This document shows positions 37,198-45,013 of a stretch of 64,000 nt of DNA, in pieces (the first letter of the stretch is position 1; every line of letters starts with the position of its first letter). The position numbers and the translations under genes are program-made. The notes under the pieces are model-generated. The model ran no database searches and was not told the origin of the DNA. It was given only the letters and a program-made list of their open reading frames with translations. The DNA lies in assembly GCF_014192475.1 (NCBI RefSeq), contig NZ_JACHXZ010000003.1, positions 558,001-622,000 of the forward strand. Reading direction: 5' to 3'. The DNA is from Simiduia aestuariiviva (GTDB lineage Bacteria > Pseudomonadota > Gammaproteobacteria > Pseudomonadales > Cellvibrionaceae).

Positions 37198-37965
37198 TTA
37201 ATAGGGGGAATTTGATTTGCGCGACATGGCTGGCGCGATGAAGCGATCCCAAAGCGACCGAAATTGGCTAAAAAAGGCCAGGGGCCAGGCCAATCGACGC
37301 GGGAATCGGTGCAACCGCTTGCGCTTGTGTGCGGCCCAGATAATCTGATGGGCGGCATCGGCGGGGCGCATTAAACCCGGCATAGGAAAATCATTTTTGT
37401 CCGTCAGCGGTGTCGCCACAAAACCGGGCTGCACCAAGGTTACGTCGACCCCCAGTGGCGCGAGATCGATGCGCAGTGTATCCATCAGATAGTCCAGCGC
37501 CGCTTTGCTGGCGCCGTAGGCTTCGGCGCGGGGAAAAGGCACCAAGCTCGACAGGCTCGACACAGCCACAATCTGGCCGCTGGTGGAACGTTGCAGCAGC
37601 GGCAACGCCACCGACAAGCTGTTCACTACGCCCTGCACATTAGTGTTGAACACCCGCTCAAACATGGCGGGCTCAAATGCGGGCAAATCCACATATTCAC
37701 AGGTGCCGGCATTAAAAATGGCGATGTCGATAAAATCTGTCAGCGCACGCATTTGCGCAGTCACCGCTGGCAGTGCCGCCGTATCGCTCACATCGAACGG
37801 CAGCACCGACAATTGCCCCGGCCGAGCACCGGCGAGCGCGCGCAAGGAATCTGCACTGCGCGCACTGGCAATGACGTGGTTGCCGGACTGCAAGAGCTGT
37901 TCTGCTATGGCTTTACCAATACCCGCAGAGGCGCCAGTTACCCATACAGTTTTACCGGTAATCAT
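37198..37965 (-). CDS. Short-chain dehydrogenase/reductase of the ChrR-regulon operon
   Basis: 255 aa from ATG 37965, overlapping the NTF2-like stop as ATGA. NAD(P) motif VTGASAGIGKAIAEQL, structural NAG variant FNAGTCEY, catalytic Ser in VAVSSLSSLV and YGASK (Tyr-x3-Lys). Substrate unknown. The longer frame upstream to 38013 lies inside the NTF2-like gene. Confidence 0.92.
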   Translation of the reverse strand: MITGKTVWVTGASAGIGKAIAEQLLQSGNHVIASARSADSLRALAGARPGQLSVLPFDVSDTAALPAVTAQMRALTDFIDIAIFNAGTCEYVDLPAFEPAMFERVFNTNVQGVVNSLSVALPLLQRSTSGQIVAVSSLSSLVPFPRAEAYGASKAALDYLMDTLRIDLAPLGVDVTLVQPGFVATPLTDKNDFPMPGLMRPADAAHQIIWAAHKRKRLHRFPRRLAWPLAFFSQFRSLWDRFIAPAMSRKSNSPY

Positions 37966-38411
37966 GGGTTCACCGCCGCGCTGCCCGTGTCTGCTAAACG
38001 GCTGCGCAACCACTTCACAAGACGACCGAACACGGGCAACTGCTCGTACAGCATGGCCCCCATGTCATAGCTGTCTTCGTGGCGAACGATGCGATCATCC
38101 TCTATTAACAGCCAGCTCATACCGGGCACCGTGATCGACTGACCACCGCGCAGACGCGCATGCGCAAACACCATGCGCCACTTCACACACACCTGTTGCT
38201 CATCTGCAAGTAGGCTATCGAAGTGAAATTCACAGTGTTTTAAATCCGCGGACATGGCGCGAAAGTAGCCGTCGATGGCATCGAGACCTTGGATGCGATG
38301 TACGGGATCGATAAACAGCGCATTGGGCGCATAGAGCTGAGGCAGCAGGTCCATACTTGCCTCATTGAATTGGCCGTAACAGGCTTTAAATCGTGCAATC
38401 AGCGACTGCAA
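37962..38411 (-). CDS. NTF2/SnoaL-like protein, TTG start
   Basis: 149 aa. I chose TTG 38411 because a near-perfect Shine-Dalgarno AAGGAGG (38418-38424) sits 6 nt before it and the product then begins at the fold (QSLIARFKACYGQF). Upstream ATGs at 38450 and 38474 add non-conserved residues, and the 38474 codon would lie inside the promoter described below. A conical-fold NTF2-like protein (LYAPNALFIDPVHRIQGLDAIDGYF); enzymatic role unclear. First gene of the six-gene leftward operon. Confidence 0.82.
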   Translation of the reverse strand: MQSLIARFKACYGQFNEASMDLLPQLYAPNALFIDPVHRIQGLDAIDGYFRAMSADLKHCEFHFDSLLADEQQVCVKWRMVFAHARLRGGQSITVPGMSWLLIEDDRIVRHEDSYDMGAMLYEQLPVFGRLVKWLRSRLADTGSAAVNP

Positions 38412-38460
38412 TGCGCACCTCCTTATTGTTGTATGCACCGGCGGTTTCATCCGGATGTCG

Positions 38461-38490
38461 GTAATACGCGACATGCCCCCACCCAGATCA
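38461..38490 (-). promoter_or_regulatory. ECF (RpoE/ChrR-type) promoter of the lipid operon
   Basis: Reading leftward: TGATCT (38490-38485), 16 nt, CGTATTAC (38468-38461). The spacing and both boxes match the promoter facing the other way in front of rpoE. Transcription would begin near 38454, giving a leader of about 43 nt to TTG 38411. Confidence 0.65.
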
Positions 38491-38524
38491 CCAAGCCTGT
38501 GTGTGATCTTGTGCTGTGCTACCA

Positions 38525-38801
38525 CTATTTATAGACCATTGCCCCCGCTGCGGCACCTACTAGCGCCCCAGTAGCCACACCAACTGATACACCCAGGGAC
38601 GACACCGCTTACTTTGGGTTTGGTCATAGTCGTTCGATCATAGTAACGCAATTTATACGTTCGTTGATCCAATGGGTGCCAGGCGCCGTAATAGCTAGCA
38701 CAGGGCATTGATGCGCCCACTAAACCGCCCCGCCATTGGGGCTCCTGTAGCATCCAAGGATCAGCCGGACTATGATGGCCATTAAAATTTCTCAGGCCCA
38801 C
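38525..38801 (-). pseudogene. Possible frameshifted glycine-zipper small gene
   Basis: One frame (38801 to 38529) contains SYYGAWHPLDQRTYKLRYYDRT. The neighbouring frame (GTG 38605 to TAG 38525) encodes 26 residues with a glycine-zipper pattern, VATGALVGAAAGAMVYK. A single-base shift near 38605 would join them into one small protein of outer-membrane glycine-zipper type. No signal peptide is clear, and an ECF promoter on the other strand lies inside. It may equally be ordinary intergenic DNA. Confidence 0.25.
38665..38694 (+). promoter_or_regulatory. ECF (RpoE/ChrR-type) promoter of rpoE-chrR
   Basis: TGATCC (38665-38670), 16 nt, CGTAATAG (38687-38694). Same boxes and spacing as the leftward promoter at 38461-38490, implying autoregulation. 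Start of transcription near 38700, about 150 nt before GTG 38850. Confidence 0.65.
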
Positions 38802-38849
38802 CCCCTAGGGGCGAGCCCAGATACCCGCCACACGCGCCGGAGATCGACC

Positions 38850-39428
38850 GTGACCGAAGCCCTGCAACGGGACGACACTTGGAGCCTAGCGCTCAATCGC
38901 ATAGCGCAGGATAGATGCCGTAAAAGCTTTGCCGCTTTTTTTCAGCATTTTTCGCCATTGCTCAAAGGTTTTTTAATGAAGGGCTCACGCCTCAATGCCG
39001 CCCAAGCCGAAGAGCTGGTGCAAGAGGTCATGATAAAAGTCTGGGGCCGCGCCGAACAATTCGACAGCACCAAGTCTTCCGCCACCACATGGCTATACAC
39101 CATTGCGCGCAACAGCCGCATAGATTGGTTGCGCCGCCAGTCCAATGCGCAAACCGAAGAGTTAGTGGCCGATGACCTCTACGAAGATGAGTCCGCCGAA
39201 ACCCCATTTACTCAATTACAACACGCGCGCAATGAGCAAACCGTCGTCGACGCGCTGGCCAGCTTGCCCGACGAGCAAGCACTGGTGCTGAAAAAAGTCT
39301 ACATGGAATCGAAATCCCACTCCGAAGTGTCTACAGAATTAGGGCTGCCACTGGGAACCGTCAAATCGCGCGTGCGATTGGCGCTCAAGAAATTACAAGA
39401 CGTTGTGGGCCGCGAGGCCTGTGCGTAG
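38850..39428 (+). CDS. rpoE: ECF sigma factor, ChrR-associated (RpoE/ECF11-like)
   Basis: 192 aa from GTG 38850, preceded by GGAG; an open frame from 38772 adds a Pro/Arg-rich stretch. Sigma region 2 includes RLNAAQAEELVQEVMIKVWGRAEQFD and TWLYTIARNSRIDWLRR. Region 4 includes LPDEQALVLKKVYMESKSHSEVSTELGLPLGTVKSRVRLALKKL. Followed 28 nt later by a ChrR-type anti-sigma gene. In Rhodobacter this pair responds to singlet oxygen and induces a Cfa-like gene, which matches the divergent operon here. Confidence 0.92.
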   Translation: MTEALQRDDTWSLALNRIAQDRCRKSFAAFFQHFSPLLKGFLMKGSRLNAAQAEELVQEVMIKVWGRAEQFDSTKSSATTWLYTIARNSRIDWLRRQSNAQTEELVADDLYEDESAETPFTQLQHARNEQTVVDALASLPDEQALVLKKVYMESKSHSEVSTELGLPLGTVKSRVRLALKKLQDVVGREACA

Positions 39429-39456
39429 TGCAGGCATGCTGATGCAAGGTAACGCT

Positions 39457-40104
39457 ATGATCAAACACCACCCTGATGACAACTTGCTGATTGAGTTCAG
39501 CGCCGGCACTTTGGCTTTTGGCCAGAGCATTGCCGTGTCGTCGCACCTCCATTTTTGTCACCACTGCCAGCAGCGGGTCGAGCGCCTCAACCATGTGGGC
39601 GCCAGCCTCCTGACTGATGTGGAATCGGTACCCGTGAGCGACGATTTGCTCGACAGTGTTATGGCGCAACTCGATGCCCCTACACCCAAGCGCAAACCCG
39701 CCGCGCCCAGCAATCAAAAAATGCCGCGCGTTATCGACAAAATTTTGTCCAAGCAGGGCAAGGCGAAATGGGAATTTTTAACCCCCTCCCTCGATATGGC
39801 GCGTCTGCACACCGGTCAACAGCAATTTGAAGTGGCATTACACCGCATCAAAGCCGGCGGTAGCGTGGCCCAACACGACCACCGCGGCACGGAAATCACC
39901 TTGGTTTTGGACGGCAGTTTTTCCGATGAAAATGGTATTTATAACGAAGGCGATTTCTTGGTGCGCGATGCAGGTCAGGTACACCGCCCACTGGCCAGCC
40001 GCGATGCGCCCTGCATATGCCTCTCGGTGGTAGCCGCGCCCGTGCGCATGACGGGCCCCTTTATGCGACTGCTCAATCCTTTCCTGAGCTTTAAGCCCCT
40101 GTAG
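39457..40104 (+). CDS. chrR: ChrR-type zinc anti-sigma factor
   Basis: 215 aa from ATG 39457 (MIKHHPDDNLLIEFSAGTL). The N-terminal anti-sigma domain has zinc ligands His5 and H30-x3-C34-x2-C37, equivalent to His6, His31, Cys35 and Cys38 of Rhodobacter ChrR. The C-terminal cupin has AQHDHRGTEITLVLDGSFSDENGIYNEGDFLVRD, including the metal-binding His/His/Glu set. Both domains look intact, so singlet-oxygen-responsive release of the sigma factor is expected. The 3' end overlaps the convergent thioesterase gene by 14 nt. Confidence 0.93.
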   Translation: MIKHHPDDNLLIEFSAGTLAFGQSIAVSSHLHFCHHCQQRVERLNHVGASLLTDVESVPVSDDLLDSVMAQLDAPTPKRKPAAPSNQKMPRVIDKILSKQGKAKWEFLTPSLDMARLHTGQQQFEVALHRIKAGGSVAQHDHRGTEITLVLDGSFSDENGIYNEGDFLVRDAGQVHRPLASRDAPCICLSVVAAPVRMTGPFMRLLNPFLSFKPL

Positions 40105-40546
40105 CCGGCGGTTCCATCACTGTACAGCTGGCGCGCGCCTGCGCCAGCTGTTTGTCACCGGCGTACACTACCGCGTCAACAAACAGCAAACGCCGGGTCT
40201 GCTCGGTCACAACGGCCTCCACCTCAAAATGGGTCAGATCAGGGGTGATTGGGCGAATATAGCTGGTATTCATTTGCGTGGTCACCGACGGCGGCGCCAC
40301 TAAAAACGTCAGCGGGCCCACGGTGTTGTCGATTGCGCCTACGATTAGTCCGCCCTGCATGAAGCCCATGGGGTTGGCAAATTCAGGTTTCACCGGGAAG
40401 CGCACCCGCAACCGCCGACGCGCCGCATCGAACCACAGAAACTCACCGCCCATGGTGACAAAGCACGCCGGTGGAAACGTGAGTGGCACGTCTGGGAAGC
40501 GCTGCGTTAACTGCTTGGTAATCGCATCTGCGGCTGTTTCCATCAC
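40091..40546 (-). CDS. PaaI-family hotdog thioesterase
   Basis: 151 aa. Hotdog fold with FANPMGFMQGGLIVGAIDNTVGPL, where the HGG-type motif is replaced by QGG, and a C-terminal strand LFVDAVVYAGDKQLAQARASCTVM. Probably an acyl-CoA thioesterase; substrate unknown. Single gene, convergent with chrR. 40547-40724 holds no gene. Confidence 0.85.
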   Translation of the reverse strand: MMETAADAITKQLTQRFPDVPLTFPPACFVTMGGEFLWFDAARRRLRVRFPVKPEFANPMGFMQGGLIVGAIDNTVGPLTFLVAPPSVTTQMNTSYIRPITPDLTHFEVEAVVTEQTRRLLFVDAVVYAGDKQLAQARASCTVMEPPATGA

Positions 40547-40724
40547 CCATCACTCCAGATTCAAAAACGCCAGTGTAACGCGAGTCGCACGCCTGTGCAG
40601 TGACCAGAGTTGACCCATCGAGCAGTGCACACGATCACGCCCGATGGCCAAGGGTTGACGCCGCTGTGGATCCCATTGCCCAGAGATACCTGCGGGACAA
40701 TCTGTTAACGCAGACTGCAACCCA

Positions 40725-41000
40725 CTATTCCTGCATTGCCGCCCCGCGACGCAATTTGCGCGTCAGGTGCTCACCCATCTTGCCGGTGCAGGCCCATACC
40801 AGCAGACCGCCCCACACCAGCATCGAAAATCCAGCGGGGATATTTAGCACCGCTATTTTAGTCAACTGCGACCGATTGAAGCAGGCTGCCAAAAGCGTTG
40901 GCAGAAAGTAAAACACTAGGAAAAATATACCAAAGCCGACCAATTGAGTTGTACTACTGCTGTTGAAAATCTCAGCGTATTGCGCGATAAATTCGTTCAT
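40725..41000 (-). CDS. Superinfection-immunity-like small membrane protein
   Basis: 91 aa with two TM helices. The stretch FGIFFLVFYFLPTLLAACFNRSQLTKIAVLNIPAGFSMLVWGGLLVWA resembles the superinfection immunity (T4 Imm-like) family, common in bacteria outside phages. The start is 2 nt from the amidohydrolase stop, so they are probably co-transcribed. Phage exclusion is a family name, not evidence of function here. Confidence 0.7.
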   Translation of the reverse strand: MNEFIAQYAEIFNSSSTTQLVGFGIFFLVFYFLPTLLAACFNRSQLTKIAVLNIPAGFSMLVWGGLLVWACTGKMGEHLTRKLRRGAAMQE

Positions 41001-41002
41001 GT

Positions 41003-42460
41003 CTATTGCTCCTGTTGTGATAATTGAATGTCTGTTGCCATTTGCTCTAAGTCCGTGCGCAGCTGGTGCACATCAAACAGCTGACCGCCCTGGATCACCT
41101 GGGTGACACCCTGCACTGCGTGCACATCAACCAATGGGTTGGCAGGCATAACTACAAGGTCGGCCACATAATTTTTCTCCAAACGCCCCACCGATCCCAG
41201 CGCCAACTCGTGCGCAGCCCGGCTCGTCACCATTTGCAAAATGGTCCACGGATCTATGCCAGCCCGCTGGTGCAGTACCAGTTCGCGCCAAAACCAACTG
41301 CCCGCTGAATAGCTATCGGAGCCCAACAAAAGGGGCACACCGGCCCGATCGAGGCGAGTTAATAATTCCAATACTTTCGGAAACACCGCTTGCGCGCGGA
41401 CAAAATCTTCCTCCGTCCAGTGGTACAACGACATCCCCAGATTGCGCTGCCAACTTTGGGCAATGGTGGGGTGCTGCTGCCATGCAGTTTCGGGATACAG
41501 CTCGCCGAGGCGCGGGTAGAAGTACATCAATTCATTGACCACCAGAGTCAAATCCACGCGCACCTTTTGCTTGGCCAAGCTCGCAAACAATTGCTGCATA
41601 GGCGCCGCGTCATAATCCACCAGCTCAAACCACCGATACAAATACTGGGTCATACCAGGCTTAAGACTGGCACTGTAATCAGCCCTTGCGGCCTCCGGCA
41701 GCAAATCTGCCGTGGGCATTAAGGCATGGGTTAGCACATCGACACCGGCATCCACAGCAAACTGCCAGCTCACCTGATCTAAGTGGGCAATACTCTTTAG
41801 GCCCGCCTCGTTAGCCATGGCAATGCCTTGGCGCAGTTCGTCGCCGGACAACCCGTGATACAACTTAATATGGCTGACACCCAGCGCCTTTTGCCGCGCA
41901 AGCTCCGCACGCCACCCCTCCACACTGGTGGGGTACACAGTGCCGCCTTCAATCGCCATCGGCTCAAAACTCAAGCCCGCATAAGTCAGCGCAGGCCCCA
42001 CCAACGTGCCAGCACGCTGCTGCTCCCTGTAGGCGTGATTCGCCTCGGGGTCGCCCGCGGGACTAAAGGCCGAAGTCACCCCGCTTGCCAGAGCCGCCTG
42101 CGCATGAAAACGCGTTACTGCCGCTTGGCTTTTCATACTGATTTTTGGTGCGCCCGCCTCCATAGCCACAGACAGCGGCCCCGCGGTCAGATGCATGTGC
42201 GCATCGATAAGCCCCGGCATTACGTAAGCACCGCCCAAATCGATGCGGCGCGTGGCCCGTGGCCCCTCGCCCTCGCCGAGATCGGCAATCTTACCCGCAA
42301 CCACCTGCACCCAACCGCCCTGTGTCAGCGTTCGTGTGGCGGGGTCAATTAACTGCGCATTGAACAAAACATAGTCATCATCAGTGGCCAAAGCGGCAGA
42401 ATGCACAACTACGCTGAGCCCCAATGTAAAAAATACCCGCATGAGTCTATTGAAAATCAT
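41003..42460 (-). CDS. Exported amidohydrolase-family protein
   Basis: 485 aa with a Sec signal peptide (FFTLGLSVVVHSAALA, cleavage before TDDDY). Amidohydrolase metal motif GLIDAHMHLTAGP, carboxylated-Lys/His region SHIKLYHG and SIAHLDQ, and C-terminal Asp in LLLGSDSYSAG. It resembles imidazolonepropionase/prolidase-type periplasmic amidohydrolases that cleave cyclic amides or dipeptides. Substrate not assignable. The stop is adjacent to the small immunity-like gene. Confidence 0.88.
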   Translation of the reverse strand: MIFNRLMRVFFTLGLSVVVHSAALATDDDYVLFNAQLIDPATRTLTQGGWVQVVAGKIADLGEGEGPRATRRIDLGGAYVMPGLIDAHMHLTAGPLSVAMEAGAPKISMKSQAAVTRFHAQAALASGVTSAFSPAGDPEANHAYREQQRAGTLVGPALTYAGLSFEPMAIEGGTVYPTSVEGWRAELARQKALGVSHIKLYHGLSGDELRQGIAMANEAGLKSIAHLDQVSWQFAVDAGVDVLTHALMPTADLLPEAARADYSASLKPGMTQYLYRWFELVDYDAAPMQQLFASLAKQKVRVDLTLVVNELMYFYPRLGELYPETAWQQHPTIAQSWQRNLGMSLYHWTEEDFVRAQAVFPKVLELLTRLDRAGVPLLLGSDSYSAGSWFWRELVLHQRAGIDPWTILQMVTSRAAHELALGSVGRLEKNYVADLVVMPANPLVDVHAVQGVTQVIQGGQLFDVHQLRTDLEQMATDIQLSQQEQ

Positions 42461-42638
42461 CGTGTCTCCGGCTGGCTTGCAGCCTTGCTAGTGAATTCGT
42501 TAATCTAAGTCGGGCGCAGCTCTGCAAGTGTTACAACTTTTTTTATGTAACACTTTTGCCACCCACACAGACTCACACTTCAAGCACTCACAATAATTAG
42601 ACAAGTCACTGTCGCTGCAGCTATTAGGACGCCTTAAC

Positions 42639-43163
42639 TTGACTACACAGGAACACGCCGAAGCCCTTTGGCACACCTACTCCGCAGGGATTGTGCGGAC
42701 CCTGTCAGGCTACGAAGCGGACCCACAGCTGCGGGAAGATCTGGCTCAGGAAATTTTTTGCGCCATTGCCCAATCGGCTACGCGCATCATGGCAGCACAG
42801 AACTCACGCGCCTATGTATATCGCATCGCACATAACGTGGCGGTGGACCATATTGCCCGCCAAGTGAAAGATCAGGCCGAGCTGCACGAACCCGAGCAAC
42901 TCGCCCAATTGCAAGATACCGCGAGCCACGCAATAGACCATTGCCCTGCTGAACAACTGCAGCGGGATCAGCGACAACAGAAATTGTTAGCGGCCATACG
43001 GGAACTGGATGCGCCCTACCGGCAGGTCATCGTACTGCTGCTAGAAGATTTAAATTCCACGGAAATTGCCGACGTACTGCAGATCAGTGCCGGCGCCGTG
43101 CGCGTACGTATCAATCGCGCCAAAGCTGCGCTCAAGGAACGATTGCTGAGGAGCGCACCGTGA
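42639..43163 (+). CDS. Second ECF-type RNA polymerase sigma factor
   Basis: 174 aa, TTG start at 42639 with AGGA upstream. Region 2: LREDLAQEIFCAIAQSATRI and NSRAYVYRIAHNVAVDHIAR. Region 4: LDAPYRQVIVLLLEDLNSTEIADVLQISAGAVRVRINRAKAALKERL. The group is not clear. Followed 52 nt later by a membrane protein gene that probably encodes its anti-sigma factor. 42461-42638 holds the divergent promoters; no motif is evident. Confidence 0.88.
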   Translation: MTTQEHAEALWHTYSAGIVRTLSGYEADPQLREDLAQEIFCAIAQSATRIMAAQNSRAYVYRIAHNVAVDHIARQVKDQAELHEPEQLAQLQDTASHAIDHCPAEQLQRDQRQQKLLAAIRELDAPYRQVIVLLLEDLNSTEIADVLQISAGAVRVRINRAKAALKERLLRSAP

Positions 43164-43215
43164 ACGCCCAGTCCACCATCAACAGAACATTCAAACAACG
43201 CGGAGCGGCCATCTT

Positions 43216-43845
43216 ATGAACGATGCCCACGATAGCAAAAAAGACTTAGATGATACCGACTTTGATAAAACTGATTTGAGCGATCTTGGGCTAGATGCGT
43301 TGCGCGCGGACTGGCAGAGCCAACCCACCAATACCCACGTCGACTTCGAGGCCGCTATCCGTCAGCAAAAAAAGCGCAAACTCTGGTTTTATATCGACAG
43401 TGTACAAGCGCTAATGTTAGTTGTGGCCGGCGTCTTCTTTCTCATGCAGCCAGCATCCATCAGTACACTCATTGCTGCTCCCGTGATGTTTTTGGGCGCA
43501 ATCGTCATAGCTTACGGTGTCTATAACATTCACACACGCATGATGAATTATGCTGATTGGAGCCCCGAAGGAGTGCTTAACTTTCGTTGTCTCAGCTATC
43601 GCGCCAGCATAAAACACTTGCGCTTAAATCAGGTGGGTTGTGTTATTGCGCTGGGGTTCACGCTAACGCTCTTGGCAATCAAAACGACAACAACACTGTC
43701 GATTGAAACGCAGCTGATAGAAGGGTTTCTCATCGCATCGCCATGTGTGATCCTGTTATTCGCCTATTTCCAGTACAAGATCAAACGCTATCAGGTAATG
43801 CTACGGCAAGCGGAGTCACTCAAACGTGAATTTGACCAAGCGTAA
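43216..43845 (+). CDS. Four-TM membrane protein, likely partner of the ECF sigma factor
   Basis: 209 aa. A soluble acidic N-terminus (Asp-rich to about 28, then DALRADWQSQP) precedes four hydrophobic helices (about 57-75, 79-97, 140-158, 170-190) and a basic C-terminal tail. DALRADWQ followed by a membrane domain resembles proteins encoded downstream of ECF sigma factors and taken as membrane anti-sigma factors. No zinc HxxxCxxC motif. Role inferred from position. Confidence 0.75.
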   Translation: MNDAHDSKKDLDDTDFDKTDLSDLGLDALRADWQSQPTNTHVDFEAAIRQQKKRKLWFYIDSVQALMLVVAGVFFLMQPASISTLIAAPVMFLGAIVIAYGVYNIHTRMMNYADWSPEGVLNFRCLSYRASIKHLRLNQVGCVIALGFTLTLLAIKTTTTLSIETQLIEGFLIASPCVILLFAYFQYKIKRYQVMLRQAESLKREFDQA

Positions 43846-43913
43846 ACTAGTAATACACACAGCGGCTTTCGCCAAGGGAATCGATGGAATGCTCGCACCC
43901 GTGCCACCTCCAA

Positions 43914-44279
43914 TTAAACGCTCATAATAAGCGTTAAACTGACTAGCCCCGCGGTGAAACTCATAAGTGAACCGAAGCCACTTGCCCATATACGCGGCTG
44001 CGGTGAGGGGAAAATCCAATAGACTAAGCCTAACAAAGGATAGAGCAGCAATAAATTTACCGGTAACACAACCAATACCCAACTGCCAAACACCAACAAT
44101 GTAAAAGCGGCTAATCCTTCATCTACCAATACCAATGCTGAACCGATGGCAGCACCAGCCAAGCCGAAAAGCAAAAAGCCGCGAGGGTCGAGCAACGTAG
44201 TTATATTCATGGCGCCCCAAAAAAACAGAAAAATAAAAAGATAAAAAAATAGCGACAGCACTACTGCCAAAATTTCCAC
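43914..44279 (-). CDS. Hypothetical integral membrane protein
   Basis: 121 aa with four hydrophobic helices (LAVVLSLFFYLFIFLFFWG, FLLFGLAGAAIGSALVLV and two more). No family recognised. The first 19 nt overlap the end of the 44261-44704 gene, so the two are probably translated together. A larger conceptual frame overlapping on the same strand (43816-44082) is a shadow. Confidence 0.65.
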   Translation of the reverse strand: MEILAVVLSLFFYLFIFLFFWGAMNITTLLDPRGFLLFGLAGAAIGSALVLVDEGLAAFTLLVFGSWVLVVLPVNLLLLYPLLGLVYWIFPSPQPRIWASGFGSLMSFTAGLVSLTLIMSV

Positions 44280-44704
44280 CAGGGCTTTGGCGACGTCTGC
44301 GGGAGAACCTTGCCCAGAGGCAAACTGTTATCAAACCCACGGGGAATACCATCACTGTCGAGTTTATCGATCTTCCATGCATCGAGATTATCGTGCTCGA
44401 AAAGAATCTTGAAATTTAAGTGCGAGTCAACAATCAACAACGCGACGCAAAACGCTTTACCTTCTACTTCAAGCAAACTGTGCAGCGTTAAGAAATCCGA
44501 CCTCATGTCGTCCATCAAATGTTCGTGCTTAAACACATCGAAAAGCCTCACCTCACCATCAGCAATGAAAGAGCCAGACGTACCGTAGTTATTACCGCCG
44601 TGATGAAACCGTATAAACGCTCTATCCCACCTATAGGCGTGCTCGCCCATTTCCCTCACTAACCTTTGCGCGAGCTTAATCACAATTTCAGACTCATCGC
44701 TCAT
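44261..44704 (-). CDS. Hypothetical soluble protein, possibly immunity-like
   Basis: 147 aa, no signal peptide. Features YRWDRAFIRFHHGGNNYG and LDAWKIDKLDSDGIPRG recall the YezG/DUF600 immunity group by general pattern only. I cannot assign it. It ends in a Trp-rich PWWKFWQ. Overlaps the downstream membrane protein gene. No toxin gene is adjacent, which weakens the immunity idea. Confidence 0.6.
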   Translation of the reverse strand: MSDESEIVIKLAQRLVREMGEHAYRWDRAFIRFHHGGNNYGTSGSFIADGEVRLFDVFKHEHLMDDMRSDFLTLHSLLEVEGKAFCVALLIVDSHLNFKILFEHDNLDAWKIDKLDSDGIPRGFDNSLPLGKVLPQTSPKPWWKFWQ

Positions 44705-45013
44705 AAATCAACCCTGTAGTAGTTGGTAAACCAATCTGCGGAACAAGGCGAATTAGTGCTCGGCTAGCGCAGCCGCTCATACAAAACACAGCATCAGAAG
44801 CTCAAACCTAACATGCAGATCAACTCAAAATAGCTGCACATCGAGCCCAATCTACACAATTAACGCGCCTTCGGCTACGCGCACGGCAATGTTCAACCTA
44901 ACGTTTCTTAGACTCAGGTAATCGCGATGCGCTGCCAAGGCTGTAAGTACTGTGATTAAAATATCCCAACGGCCGGGGTACACAGCCGATGAAATTATTG
45001 GGGAATCAACTGC
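44705..45013. other. Intergenic region without recognisable gene
   Basis: 309 nt between divergent genes. It contains scattered inverted fragments (for example CGCGCCTTCGGCTACGCGC near 44873 and TAACG remnants at 44871 and 44909) that weakly recall attC debris. No gene, tRNA or clear promoter. Confidence 0.5.

Noticed and set aside
40725-41000. Reading the Imm-like protein, CPBP protease and possible immunity proteins as a phage-defence island
   Set aside because: They are separated by housekeeping-type genes and no effector or toxin gene is present.
44705-45013. TAACG and GCGCC fragments considered as another attC
   Set aside because: Ends are not complementary in the required RYYYAAC/GTTRRRY layout and no cassette gene follows directly.
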